Assembly (NCBI GenBank): GCA_964579765.1
Contig: CAZOIK010000006.1
Span: 1-21,921 of the forward strand
DNA from: DATNBT01 sp964579765
Lineage (GTDB): Bacteria; Acidobacteriota; Vicinamibacteria; Vicinamibacterales; CAVVIG01
Length of the DNA stretch: 21,921 bases
Direction of reading: 5' to 3'
The notes under the pieces were generated by a model. The model saw nothing but the letters and a program-made list of their open reading frames with translations, was not told the DNA's origin and searched no databases. A program made the translations under genes and the position numbers. Positions 1-7,221 of the stretch are shown one piece after another (the first letter of the stretch is position 1; every line of letters starts with the position of its first letter).

Positions 1-245
1 ACATCACCAACGTCGGGAACCTGCTGAATCACAACTGGGGCGTGGGGCAGCAGGTCATCCAGAACCGCATCCTCACGAGTCCCGCGGTGGATGCCTCAGG
101 CAAGCTGACCTACAACTTCGCGACGCTGAACACCGCATCCGGTCCCGCGCTGCTCAGCAAGACATTCCAATCGACGGCTCAGATCGGGCAGACGGTCAGC
201 GACGTGTATGTGATGATGCTGAGTTTCCGCTACAGCTTCAACTAG
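1..245 (+). CDS. C-terminal end of a TonB-dependent outer-membrane receptor (Oar-like), partial
   Basis: The reading frame is open from the left edge (first full codon at position 3) to a TAG at 243-245, so only about 80 C-terminal residues are visible. The protein ends in alternating aromatic and polar residues (MMLSFRYSFN) with an aromatic near the C-terminus. That is the beta-signal of outer-membrane barrels recognised by the BAM machinery. The preceding stretch (NVGNLLNHNWGVGQQ) resembles the last strands of large Oar/CarboxypepD_reg-type TonB-dependent receptors common in Acidobacteriota. Family assignment rests on this short tail only. The gene converges on panB and its last 8 bp overlap the 3' end of panB. 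A TonB/ExbBD operon that could energise such a receptor lies about 5 kb away. Confidence 0.6.
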   Translation, partial: ITNVGNLLNHNWGVGQQVIQNRILTSPAVDASGKLTYNFATLNTASGPALLSKTFQSTAQIGQTVSDVYVMMLSFRYSFN

Positions 246-1068
246 ACCGGAGGCGCTGGCGCTCCTCGTCCGGCATCGAATAGGTGTGACGGGCTTCTGG
301 AAAGCGCCCGCTGCGCACGTCCGCGATGTACTCCCGAATCGCCGTGACGATGGCGTCGCCGAGATTCGCGTATTGTTTGACGAATCTCGGGACCCTGCTG
401 CTCAGGCCGAGCATGTCGTGCCACACGAGGACCTGGCCGTCGCACTCGACGCCGGCGCCGATTCCGATCGTCGGAATCGTCAGCGCCTGCGTAATTCTGG
501 CGGCCACCGGCTGCGGCATCGCTTCGAGTACGACGGCGACACACCCCGCGCGCTCGAGCGCGCGGGCGTCCTCGAGCAGTCGTTCGGCGGCGGCGGCGGT
601 CCTGCCCTGCGGCTTGTAGCCGTCAGGCTGCGTCACCGACTGCGGCGTCAGCCCGATGTGTCCGACGACGGGGATGCCCGCGTCGATGACAGCCGCGATC
701 CGGCGCACCATCGGCCCTGCCCCTTCGATCTTGACCGCGTCCATGCCCGCTTCCCTGACGAACCTGATCGCGTTCGACACGGTGTCGGCGTCCGACACCT
801 GCACGGATCCGAACGGCATGTCCGCGATGAGCAGCGCGCGCGTGGCACCGCGTCGTGCCGCCCGCGCGAGCAGCAGCATGTCCTCGATCGTAATCGACGT
901 CGTCTGGTCGTAGCCGAACACGGTCATGGCGGCGGAGTCGCCGACGAGAATTGCGTCGATGCCGGCCGCGTCGGCAAAGCGGGCGCTCGGCGCGTCGTAC
1001 GCCGTGATCATCGTGATGCGCTGGCGCTGCTGCTTCAACGCGGCGAGGTCGGTCATCGACAGCTTCAT
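238..1068 (-). CDS. panB: 3-methyl-2-oxobutanoate hydroxymethyltransferase (PanB)
   Basis: PanB transfers a hydroxymethyl group from 5,10-methylene-tetrahydrofolate to 2-oxoisovalerate, giving ketopantoate, the first committed step of pantothenate synthesis in the cytoplasm. The 276-residue product has the full TIM-barrel family pattern: ITAYDAPSA (21-29), LVGDSAAM with metal ligand D44, ADMPFGS with D83, VKIEGA (K113, E115), VGHIGLTPQ (135-143) and VLEAMP with catalytic E182, then IGIGAG. Length matches the family (about 265-280). The frame stays open upstream, but homology begins at the ATG at 1068, whose A is also the last base of the panC stop (TGATG). This implies translational coupling. 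It is the last gene of the M16-DUF2520-panC-panB run, and its stop overlaps the convergent receptor gene. Confidence 0.97.
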   Translation of the reverse strand: MKLSMTDLAALKQQRQRITMITAYDAPSARFADAAGIDAILVGDSAAMTVFGYDQTTSITIEDMLLLARAARRGATRALLIADMPFGSVQVSDADTVSNAIRFVREAGMDAVKIEGAGPMVRRIAAVIDAGIPVVGHIGLTPQSVTQPDGYKPQGRTAAAAERLLEDARALERAGCVAVVLEAMPQPVAARITQALTIPTIGIGAGVECDGQVLVWHDMLGLSSRVPRFVKQYANLGDAIVTAIREYIADVRSGRFPEARHTYSMPDEERQRLRSS

Positions 1069-1883
1069 CACGACGATTGTGGCTTCTCGAGCAGCACGTT
1101 GTCGATGAGACGGGTGCGGCCGACGCGCGCCGCGATCGCGAGCGTCGGCTGCCCGTCGAAGTCCGCCACCGCGACGTAATCGACGTCGATGCCAGCAAGA
1201 CCCGACAGCGAGGCCCGCGCCGCCGCCGCGGGGTCTCGGCGATCCCGGTAGGCCTCGAGGCCCGCGTCGAGCGCCCGCGAAATCGCCCGCGCCCGCGCCC
1301 GCTCGTCGGCCGAGAGCCTCGCGTTTCGCGACGACAGCGCGAGCCCGTCCGCATCGCGCACGATCGGCACCACGCGAATTTCGAGATCGAGATTCAAGTC
1401 GCGCACCACCTGCTTCACTACTGCGACCTGCTGCACGTCCTTCTGGCCGAAGAACGCCAGACGCGGCGCAACGGCCGTGAACAGCTTCACGCAGACGGTC
1501 GCGACGCCGCGGAAGTGGCCAGGGCGGCACTCGCCCTCGAGTCCCAGCGCCGCGCCTTCGGCGTCCACCCACGTCGCGAAACCCGGCGGGTACAACTCCT
1601 CCACGGCTGGCGCGAACACGACGTCAACGCCGGCGCCGGCAGCCATCCTGAAGTCGGCGGCCTCGTCACGCGGGTACGACGAGAAGTCTTGGGGGTCGTT
1701 GAACTGCGTCGGATTGACGAAGAGGCTCGCGACGACGAGGTCGGCGGCGTCGCGGGCGGCGTCGAACAGTGCGATGTGTCCCTTGTGCAGCGCACCCATC
1801 GTCGGCACGAGCGCGATGCGTGTGTCGGCGCGATGGGGCGCCAGCGCCTCGCGCAGTTCCCGCACGGTTCGAATCGTCTTCAT
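1068..1883 (-). CDS. panC: Pantothenate synthetase (pantoate-beta-alanine ligase, PanC)
   Basis: PanC condenses pantoate with beta-alanine, using ATP via a pantoyl-adenylate, to give pantothenate. The 271-residue product carries the nucleotidyltransferase signatures in order: PTMGALHKGH (27-36, the HIGH-type motif), FVNPTQF (55-61), the pantoate/ATP segment GQKD (146-149) followed by QQ, and the KMSKS-like LSSRN (183-187). Length is slightly short of the usual 280 or so, but every motif is present. The ATG at 1883 is chosen because homology starts there and because it overlaps the stop of the upstream DUF2520 gene by 4 bp (ATGA). The 3' end overlaps the panB start by 1 bp, so the three genes are almost certainly co-translated. 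Confidence 0.97.
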   Translation of the reverse strand: MKTIRTVRELREALAPHRADTRIALVPTMGALHKGHIALFDAARDAADLVVASLFVNPTQFNDPQDFSSYPRDEAADFRMAAGAGVDVVFAPAVEELYPPGFATWVDAEGAALGLEGECRPGHFRGVATVCVKLFTAVAPRLAFFGQKDVQQVAVVKQVVRDLNLDLEIRVVPIVRDADGLALSSRNARLSADERARARAISRALDAGLEAYRDRRDPAAAARASLSGLAGIDVDYVAVADFDGQPTLAIAARVGRTRLIDNVLLEKPQSS

Positions 1884-2542
1884 GGACGGGTGACTCGCGC
1901 CAGAGTGCGATACAGCTCTTCGAGCTCCGGCGCCTCGACACGAATCGCGGCCACATGGGCTTCGACGGTCGCCCAGTCGCCACGCGCGATCGGCCCGGTC
2001 AGCTCGAAGCCGTTCTCCATCGTACGTCGCATCAGGGGCAACAGCGCATCGGGCGGCACGCCCGCTTTCTGCACGAGGTCGCGTGCGGCACGGAAAAGGG
2101 TCACCAGGAAGTTGGACGCGACCGTGGCGCCGGCATGATAAAGCACACGGCGGTCGTCCCTGAGATCGAACGGCTGCAGAGCGAGCGTGGTGGCGAGCCA
2201 GCGGCCGCGGATGCGCGCATCCTCCGTGTCGGCGGTCACCGCCGCCCACGCACCGTCGAGCTGATCGGCGCGCCCCGATCGGTTGAACGTCTGCAGCGGA
2301 TGTACCCCGAACCGCCGTTCGTGGGGCGACAGCGCAGACAACGACACGGCGCCGCTGACGTGGGCCAGCCACGGCCCCGGCGGCACGGCGGCGGCCGCCT
2401 CGTGAATCGCACGATCCGGCACGCAGAGCAGGACGAGATCCGGCTCGTCGCCGTCGGCGGCGAGCCGGGCACGCTCTGCGAGTCTGGTCGCCACGGCCGA
2501 TCCAACGCGGCCGCGACCGACCACCTTCACGCGATCGAACAT
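1880..2542 (-). CDS. Rossmann-like/DUF2520 protein, candidate alternative ketopantoate reductase
   Basis: A 220-residue protein with an N-terminal NAD(P)-binding Rossmann motif (VKVVGRGRVG, 5-14), a strand/loop LVLLCVPDRAI (37-47), HVSGA (61-65), GVHPLQTF (79-86) and the DUF2520 signature YHAGATVASN (135-144) in an all-helical C-terminal half. This two-domain plan matches ketopantoate reductases and related 6-phosphogluconate-dehydrogenase-like enzymes. The gene overlaps panC by 4 bp and sits 10 bp after the M16 gene. No canonical panE is visible in the window. My recollection is that PanG was reported as a non-canonical ketopantoate reductase in Francisella; whether this protein belongs to that group is untested. 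The family call is firm. The enzymatic role is inferred from operon position. Confidence 0.85.
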   Translation of the reverse strand: MFDRVKVVGRGRVGSAVATRLAERARLAADGDEPDLVLLCVPDRAIHEAAAAVPPGPWLAHVSGAVSLSALSPHERRFGVHPLQTFNRSGRADQLDGAWAAVTADTEDARIRGRWLATTLALQPFDLRDDRRVLYHAGATVASNFLVTLFRAARDLVQKAGVPPDALLPLMRRTMENGFELTGPIARGDWATVEAHVAAIRVEAPELEELYRTLARVTRP

Positions 2543-2552
2543 GGCGCCGCGC

Positions 2553-5429
2553 TCAGTGAACGGACGCCGCGGCGACCGGTGCGGCCGCTGGCACGAGCGT
2601 CACGACCGTGTAGCGGTCGAGCGGAAAGTCGCGCTTGAAGACGTCCTGGATGCTGGCCGGCGTCACGGCGTCGATGCGCGCGGGACGCGTGAGAATCTCC
2701 TTCGGATCACGCCCGAACAGGTGCACCGCCTGCAAGCGGCCCATCCAGTAGCCGTTCTGCTGCAGCGCCGTCTCATAGCCGCGCCGCGCGGCTTCCTTGG
2801 CCCGCGTCGTGAGATCCGCCGACGGTCCCTCCTGCTGCAGTCGCTTGACTTCGGCCAGCACGCGCTCGGTCATCGGCGCGATGTTTTCGGGCGCGGCGCC
2901 GAAGCTCACGCGGACGAAGCCACCGCCGTGCTGCGGAAGCGACGGCCCGCCCTGGCCCACCGACACGCTGTAGGTCTGGCCGAGCTCTTCGCGGAGCGCG
3001 TCGCGCAGCGCGATGTCGAGGACGGTCGTCGCTGCGGCGACGTTCTCCGCCTCGACAGGATCGGACGACTGCTCGGCATAGAAGCTGATCGCCACGTTGC
3101 TGCGCGGCTCGCGCCCGAGCGCGACGGTGTCTCGCTTCGGATCCACAGGGAAATGGATCCCGATGTCCTTCACCTCGGCGCGCGCGGGACCCGTGGACGG
3201 CAGGCCTCCGACATACCGCGCGACGAGCGGCAGCACCGCGTCAATCTTGAATGCGCCGACCATGAAGAACGTGAAATCCGCGGCATTCGAGAAGCGCTGG
3301 CGGTAGAACGACACCATCTTCTGCCGATCGAGCGCCGCGATGCGCTCGGCGGTGAGCGGCTGCGAGGTGTAGTGGTTCGACGTGTTCACCTGCTCCAGCT
3401 TCTCGCCAAACACCTGCCCCGGCGAGCGGCCGCGATTGGCCACCGCGGCCTGCAGCTGGCGTGTGAGCACCTCGAACTGCTGAGGATCGTCGCCTGGCGC
3501 GACGAAGTCGAGATACAGCAGCTGCAGACCCGTTTCGAGATCCTGCGGCGCCGCGCTGCCGCTGATGCCGTGGGTCGAAAGGGAGATGAACGGCGAGGCG
3601 CCGGCATTCTTCCCGGCCAGCAGCTTTTCCAGGTCGATCGCCTTGAGGCCGCCGACACCAGACAGGCGCACGTAGTTGGTCGCGAGCGCCGCTTCCTCGA
3701 AGTCGGCCGGCGGCGCCAGCGAGGCGCCGCCCTGCGCTGTGAGCGCGAACAACACCTCGTCGTTCTTGAAGGTCGTCGGCTTGAGCCACGCTTCGACGCC
3801 GTTCGAGAACTTCACCACGGTGACGCCGACGTCGGCAAGTTCGCGGCGCGACTGCACCGTGGCGGGTGCCGGCTCGTGCTCGACAAGCGCGCGCGTCGTC
3901 GTCGTGTCGTTCCACGGCGTTACAGACGTCGATTCCGCCGACGCCAGCGTCTCGCGAACGGCCGAATCCGACGGCGGCGTCACCGAATCTTTCTGCGGCG
4001 CCGTCACGAGCACGACCTTGCCGTCGTCGCTCATCAGGCGGCGCATGGCGCCAGCGACGTCGGACGTCGTGATGGTCGGCAGCAGCGCCTTGGCGAGCGC
4101 GTACTCGTACGCGATGCCGGGCGCGGGCTCGTCTTCGAGGAACAGGCTCAACAGCTCCTGGGCGAACGCCGGGCTCTCCGACTTGTCGCGTTCGGCGTAC
4201 ACCTGCTCGTAGTCCGCCGCCAGGTTCTTCTTCGTGCGCTCCAGCTCGGACTCGCTGAACCCGAAATCCCTCGCCCGCTTGGCCTCGATCGCGGCCGCCC
4301 TCAGCCCGTCCTGGGCCTTGTCGTCCGTCGTGCGCACGTTCAGGACGAACGCGTCAACGTCGGGCGTAATCGACTCACTGCCGACGCCGGCTCCGAGAAA
4401 GCTGGCGTCGGGCCGGCGCGCGAGCTCCGCGAGTCGGTCGTTCAGCATCGCCTGCGCCATGCGCTCGACGAGCGAACGCCGATAGTCGGCGACGCGCCGA
4501 TCCGGACCCTTCACGTATTTCCGCAGGACCTGGACGTTCGTCCGCGTGAGCTCGGGATCGGTGACGACGCTGGCGATGACTGGATGCTTGACGGTGACCG
4601 AGCCGTTCGGCACCTTCTCGGCCTTGGCGCGATCGCGCAGGCCGCCGAAGGTCGAGCGGATGGATGCCTCCATGGCCGAGGGATCGACATCGCCGACGAC
4701 CACCACCGCCATGCGCTCCGGCCGGTACCACGTGTCGTAGAACGCGCGCAGCCTGGAGGCGGGCGCGGTCCGGATGATCTCGGGCTTGCCGATGGGCAGT
4801 CGGTCGGCATAGCGCGACTTGTAGAAGATGACCGGGATTTCCTTGTCACGCACGCGCGAACCGGCACCAAGACCGCCGCGCCACTCCTCGATTACGACCC
4901 CGCGTTCCTTCTCGACTTCCGCCGGATCGAACGTGAGCCCGCCGGCGAAGTCGGCCAGCGCGAGCAGTCCCTTCGACACGACGTCACCCTGGTCGGTCGG
5001 CAAGTCGAGCATGTAGAGGGTCTCGTCGAAGCTCGTCTGCGCATTGACGTGCGGCCCGAGTCGCGCGCCGACTCGCTCGAAATAGCTGAATACTTCACCC
5101 GGCTTGAAGTGCTGGCTGCCGTTGAAGGCCATGTGCTCGATGAAGTGGGCGAGGCCGAGCTGGTCGTCGTGCTCCTCGAGCGACCCGGCCTTGACGGCCA
5201 GGCGCAGCGAGACCCGCTTCGCGGGCCGCGCGTTCTGCCGGATGTAGTACTTGAGGCCGTTGGGCAGCGCGCCCGTCCTGATCGCCGCGTCCAGGGGCAG
5301 CGTCGCGTCCGGCGCGAACGTCGCCGCCACCGCGGGCGCCTGCGCGAGGAGCGACAACCGGACGGCGGACGCGAGGAGCACGGCCAGCGCGACCGCTGCG
5401 CCGCGCAGGAGGCGTGTCTGAATGCGCAT
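2553..5429 (-). CDS. Periplasmic M16-family zinc peptidase (PqqL/pitrilysin-like)
   Basis: A 958-residue protein with a signal peptide: basic MRIQTRLLR, hydrophobic core about 10-28, likely cleavage after AQA (29-31). It is therefore probably periplasmic. The inverted zinc motif HxxEH is present as HFIEH at 95-99 (H95 and H99 ligands, E98 catalytic), and the downstream glutamate cluster EVEKERGVVIEEW at 171-183 supplies the third ligand, about 76 residues on, as expected. The first M16 domain is followed by inactive M16_C-type domains and a second repeat half, the usual layout for one-chain PqqL-like enzymes of about 930 residues. The start ATG at 5429 follows an AAGG-type site and lies about 40 bp past the exbD terminator. 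The gene leads directly into DUF2520-panC-panB. Substrate unknown; peptide degradation is the family role. Confidence 0.92.
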   Translation of the reverse strand: MRIQTRLLRGAAVALAVLLASAVRLSLLAQAPAVAATFAPDATLPLDAAIRTGALPNGLKYYIRQNARPAKRVSLRLAVKAGSLEEHDDQLGLAHFIEHMAFNGSQHFKPGEVFSYFERVGARLGPHVNAQTSFDETLYMLDLPTDQGDVVSKGLLALADFAGGLTFDPAEVEKERGVVIEEWRGGLGAGSRVRDKEIPVIFYKSRYADRLPIGKPEIIRTAPASRLRAFYDTWYRPERMAVVVVGDVDPSAMEASIRSTFGGLRDRAKAEKVPNGSVTVKHPVIASVVTDPELTRTNVQVLRKYVKGPDRRVADYRRSLVERMAQAMLNDRLAELARRPDASFLGAGVGSESITPDVDAFVLNVRTTDDKAQDGLRAAAIEAKRARDFGFSESELERTKKNLAADYEQVYAERDKSESPAFAQELLSLFLEDEPAPGIAYEYALAKALLPTITTSDVAGAMRRLMSDDGKVVLVTAPQKDSVTPPSDSAVRETLASAESTSVTPWNDTTTTRALVEHEPAPATVQSRRELADVGVTVVKFSNGVEAWLKPTTFKNDEVLFALTAQGGASLAPPADFEEAALATNYVRLSGVGGLKAIDLEKLLAGKNAGASPFISLSTHGISGSAAPQDLETGLQLLYLDFVAPGDDPQQFEVLTRQLQAAVANRGRSPGQVFGEKLEQVNTSNHYTSQPLTAERIAALDRQKMVSFYRQRFSNAADFTFFMVGAFKIDAVLPLVARYVGGLPSTGPARAEVKDIGIHFPVDPKRDTVALGREPRSNVAISFYAEQSSDPVEAENVAAATTVLDIALRDALREELGQTYSVSVGQGGPSLPQHGGGFVRVSFGAAPENIAPMTERVLAEVKRLQQEGPSADLTTRAKEAARRGYETALQQNGYWMGRLQAVHLFGRDPKEILTRPARIDAVTPASIQDVFKRDFPLDRYTVVTLVPAAAPVAAASVH

Positions 5430-5446
5430 GCTGCAACCTTACCTGC

Positions 5447-5461
5447 GGCGCAACCTGCGCC
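5447..5461. repeat. Short inverted repeat in the M16 peptidase leader
   Basis: GGCGCA and TGCGCC form a perfect 6-bp inverted repeat around an ACC loop. It lies between the exbD terminator T-tract and the M16 start codon, 18 bp upstream of the ATG. It could be a small RNA hairpin in the 5' leader or a protein-binding site, or chance in GC-rich DNA. Confidence 0.3.
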
Positions 5462-5467
5462 ACAAAC

Positions 5468-5503
5468 AAAAAATGGCCGCCTCCCCGCAAGGAGAGGCGG
5501 CCA
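5468..5503 (-). terminator. Rho-independent terminator of the tonB-exbB-exbD-exbD operon
   Basis: A perfect 10-bp stem (TGGCCGCCTC at 5474-5483 with GAGGCGGCCA at 5494-5503) encloses a 10-nt loop. On the - strand it is followed by six T residues (A's at 5468-5473) and then a further T-rich stretch. It lies 26 bp downstream of the last exbD stop. It separates the transport operon from the M16-pan gene run. Confidence 0.9.
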
Positions 5504-5529
5504 GGCTCACACGACGATCGCGGGCGGCG

Positions 5530-5997
5530 TCAGTCGCCGGCGCCGGCCGCCTTCTGCATGCCTTCGGTGACGATCCCGACCTGATCCACGCCGGCGCCCT
5601 TGGCCGCGTCGATTACGTCGATGATGTCCTTGTAGCGCAGCTGCCCCGACGCCATCAGGAACATCTTCTTGTCCTTGCGCTGCTCGTAGATGTCGCGCAG
5701 CTTCTTTTCGAGCTCGGGCAAGGTGACGTCCTGCTTGTTGATCGAGATGCGACGGTCGGCGCCGACCTGCAGCACGATCTGGCTGACATCGGGCGTCACG
5801 TCCGTTGTCTTCTTGGTCTCCGCCGGCAGGTTGATGTCCACGCCCTGCTGTGTGAGGTTGACGACGGACATGAAGATGACGAGGAGCACGAGCAGCACGT
5901 CGATGAGCGGCGTGACGTTCATGTCCGAGCTCGCGTGCGGCACCGAGGCCTTGACGACCTTGTCCGCTCCGAGGTGATGATGCGCGGCGCCAGCCAT
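5530..5997 (-). CDS. exbD: Biopolymer transport protein ExbD/TolR family, second copy
   Basis: A 155-residue inner-membrane protein of the ExbD/TolR family. With ExbB it forms the proton-driven motor that energises TonB. After a short cytoplasmic segment with a His-rich start (AHHH), the signature DMNVTPLIDVLLVLLVIFM (25-43) forms the single transmembrane helix. D33 is the equivalent of the proton-carrying aspartate (D25 of E. coli ExbD). The periplasmic domain (about 50-150) shows the usual ExbD pattern with late GVDQVGIVTE. Its ATG shares the A of the preceding exbD stop (TAATG), so the two exbD genes are coupled. It is the last operon gene, 26 bp before the terminator. Confidence 0.95.
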   Translation of the reverse strand: MAGAAHHHLGADKVVKASVPHASSDMNVTPLIDVLLVLLVIFMSVVNLTQQGVDINLPAETKKTTDVTPDVSQIVLQVGADRRISINKQDVTLPELEKKLRDIYEQRKDKKMFLMASGQLRYKDIIDVIDAAKGAGVDQVGIVTEGMQKAAGAGD

Positions 5998-6434
5998 TAC
6001 TTGCCTCCTCCGCTGCCGCCGTCACGCTTGCGTTCTGTGATGAGCGCGATGTCCTCGACCCCCGCCTGATGCAGCTGGTCCATCGCCGCCATCACCGAAC
6101 TGTACAGCGCTTCCTCATCGGCGTTGATGAAGACCACCTTCTCCTTCTTGTTCTCGAGGGCTTCGGTGATCTTCGACGCCATTTCGGCCTCGGCGACGGG
6201 CTTCGAGTTGACGTACATCGAGCCGTCCTTGCTCACCGCGACCACCGTGTTGTCCTGCGTCGTCGGCTTGTCCACGGTGTTGGACGCCTTCGGCAGGCGC
6301 ACGGCGACGCCCTGGTTGAGCATCGGCGTGATGAGCATCATGATGATGAGCAGCACCAGCATGACGTCTACGAGCGGCGTCACGTTGATGTCGGATTTGA
6401 CTCCGCCTTTGGCGCCGCCCAGGTCCATTGCCAT
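5997..6434 (-). CDS. exbD: Biopolymer transport protein ExbD/TolR family, first copy
   Basis: A 145-residue ExbD/TolR-type protein with the signature DINVTPLVDVMLVLLIIMM (15-33) and the pore aspartate at D23. The periplasmic part (about 45-135) is clearly different from the second ExbD downstream, so the pair is an old divergence, not a recent tandem duplication. The C-terminus ends in a Gly/Ser/Lys-rich tail. A GGAGAG site lies 6 bp before the ATG, and the gene starts 30 bp after the exbB stop. Known motors of this family have five ExbB and two ExbD subunits; with two different ExbD proteins a mixed ExbD pair is possible, which is inference. Confidence 0.95.
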   Translation of the reverse strand: MAMDLGGAKGGVKSDINVTPLVDVMLVLLIIMMLITPMLNQGVAVRLPKASNTVDKPTTQDNTVVAVSKDGSMYVNSKPVAEAEMASKITEALENKKEKVVFINADEEALYSSVMAAMDQLHQAGVEDIALITERKRDGGSGGGK

Positions 6435-6464
6435 AGCGATCTCTCCTGCCCGGTCTGACGAGCC

Positions 6465-7136
6465 TTAGGCGGTCTTGCGGATGAAGTAGTCGACGAGCTC
6501 CGACGACGAGTTGTCCATCTCGACGTTGAAGTACTCGATGCGCGCCGTCAGGTAGTTGTAGATCCAGACGGCCGGAATCGCGACGACCAGCCCGAGCGCG
6601 GTCTCGACGAGCGCTTCCGAGATACCGATCGACACCGCACCGAGACCGGCCGAGCCGCTCGCGCCGATGCCCTGGAACGCGTTGATGACGCCAACGACCG
6701 TGCCGAGCAGTCCGACGAACGGAGCCGTCGAGCCGATGGTCGCGAGCGCGGCGACGCCCTTCTTCAGATCCGACGCGGTCAGCGCCGACGCGCGCTGAAT
6801 CGAACGGCGGACAGTGTCCATCAGGTCTTCACGCTGCAGACCGCCGCCGCTTTCCTGCTGGAATTGATATTCCTGGAGTCCTGCGAGCACGACTTTCGCG
6901 AGGTGGCTGTAGCGGTAGTTCTTGGAGGTCGAGAGCGCGACCGCATCCTTCAGGCGGCCTTCCTTCAGGTGCTTGGCCACCTGCGGCGCGAAGAGCTTCG
7001 ACTGATTACGCGCCTGCTGATACGTGAAGAAGCGCTCGATGCCCACGCCGATCGACCACATCGACATAATAATGAGCACGACGGCCACGCACTTGGCCAC
7101 AACTCCCATCGACTGATACATCGCCATTAAATCCAC
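6465..7136 (-). CDS. exbB: MotA/TolQ/ExbB proton channel family protein (ExbB)
   Basis: A 223-residue inner-membrane protein with three predicted membrane helices: about 12-34, 129-153 (with STAPFVGLLGTVVGVINAF, the hallmark of MotA/TolQ/ExbB) and 174-197 (EALVETALGLVVAIPAVW). The conserved channel threonines are visible as T146 and T179. The large cytoplasmic loop lies between helices 1 and 2, as in ExbB. Together with the two ExbD proteins it should form the stator/channel for TonB. The start is a GTG at 7136, supported by a strong GAGGAGG site 7 bp upstream; the in-frame ATG codons a few residues on are too far from that site. It follows tonB after 85 bp with no terminator between. Confidence 0.96.
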   Translation of the reverse strand: MDLMAMYQSMGVVAKCVAVVLIIMSMWSIGVGIERFFTYQQARNQSKLFAPQVAKHLKEGRLKDAVALSTSKNYRYSHLAKVVLAGLQEYQFQQESGGGLQREDLMDTVRRSIQRASALTASDLKKGVAALATIGSTAPFVGLLGTVVGVINAFQGIGASGSAGLGAVSIGISEALVETALGLVVAIPAVWIYNYLTARIEYFNVEMDNSSSELVDYFIRKTA

Positions 7137-7143
7137 GGGGCAT

Positions 7144-7150
7144 CCTCCTC
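7144..7150 (-). promoter_or_regulatory. Ribosome binding site deciding the exbB GTG start
   Basis: On the - strand this reads GAGGAGG, a perfect Shine-Dalgarno core, 7 bp before the GTG at 7136. The next in-frame ATG (7127) would leave a 16-bp spacer, so GTG is preferred. Confidence 0.8.
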
Positions 7151-7221
7151 AAAACGAACTCAAACATTCGAACCCTGACGAAGCCGGACGAATCTGTCTC
7201 GCGCGAACGCTGCGCGTCGGA

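Noticed and set aside
1069..1572. N-terminal extension of the panB frame
   Set aside because: The frame is open, but the added residues are out-of-frame panC sequence without homology. The ATG at 1068 is coupled to the panC stop.
2541..5570. Open frame of about 1000 codons on the + strand opposite the M16 peptidase gene
   Set aside because: It is antisense to a gene with clear zinc-peptidase motifs, has a very Arg/His/Ala-rich composition and no recognisable domain. Long antisense frames are expected in DNA with GC-rich third positions.
5997..5997. Possible frameshift between the two exbD genes
   Set aside because: Each has its own full N-terminal signature and transmembrane helix; the TAATG overlap is ordinary translational coupling.
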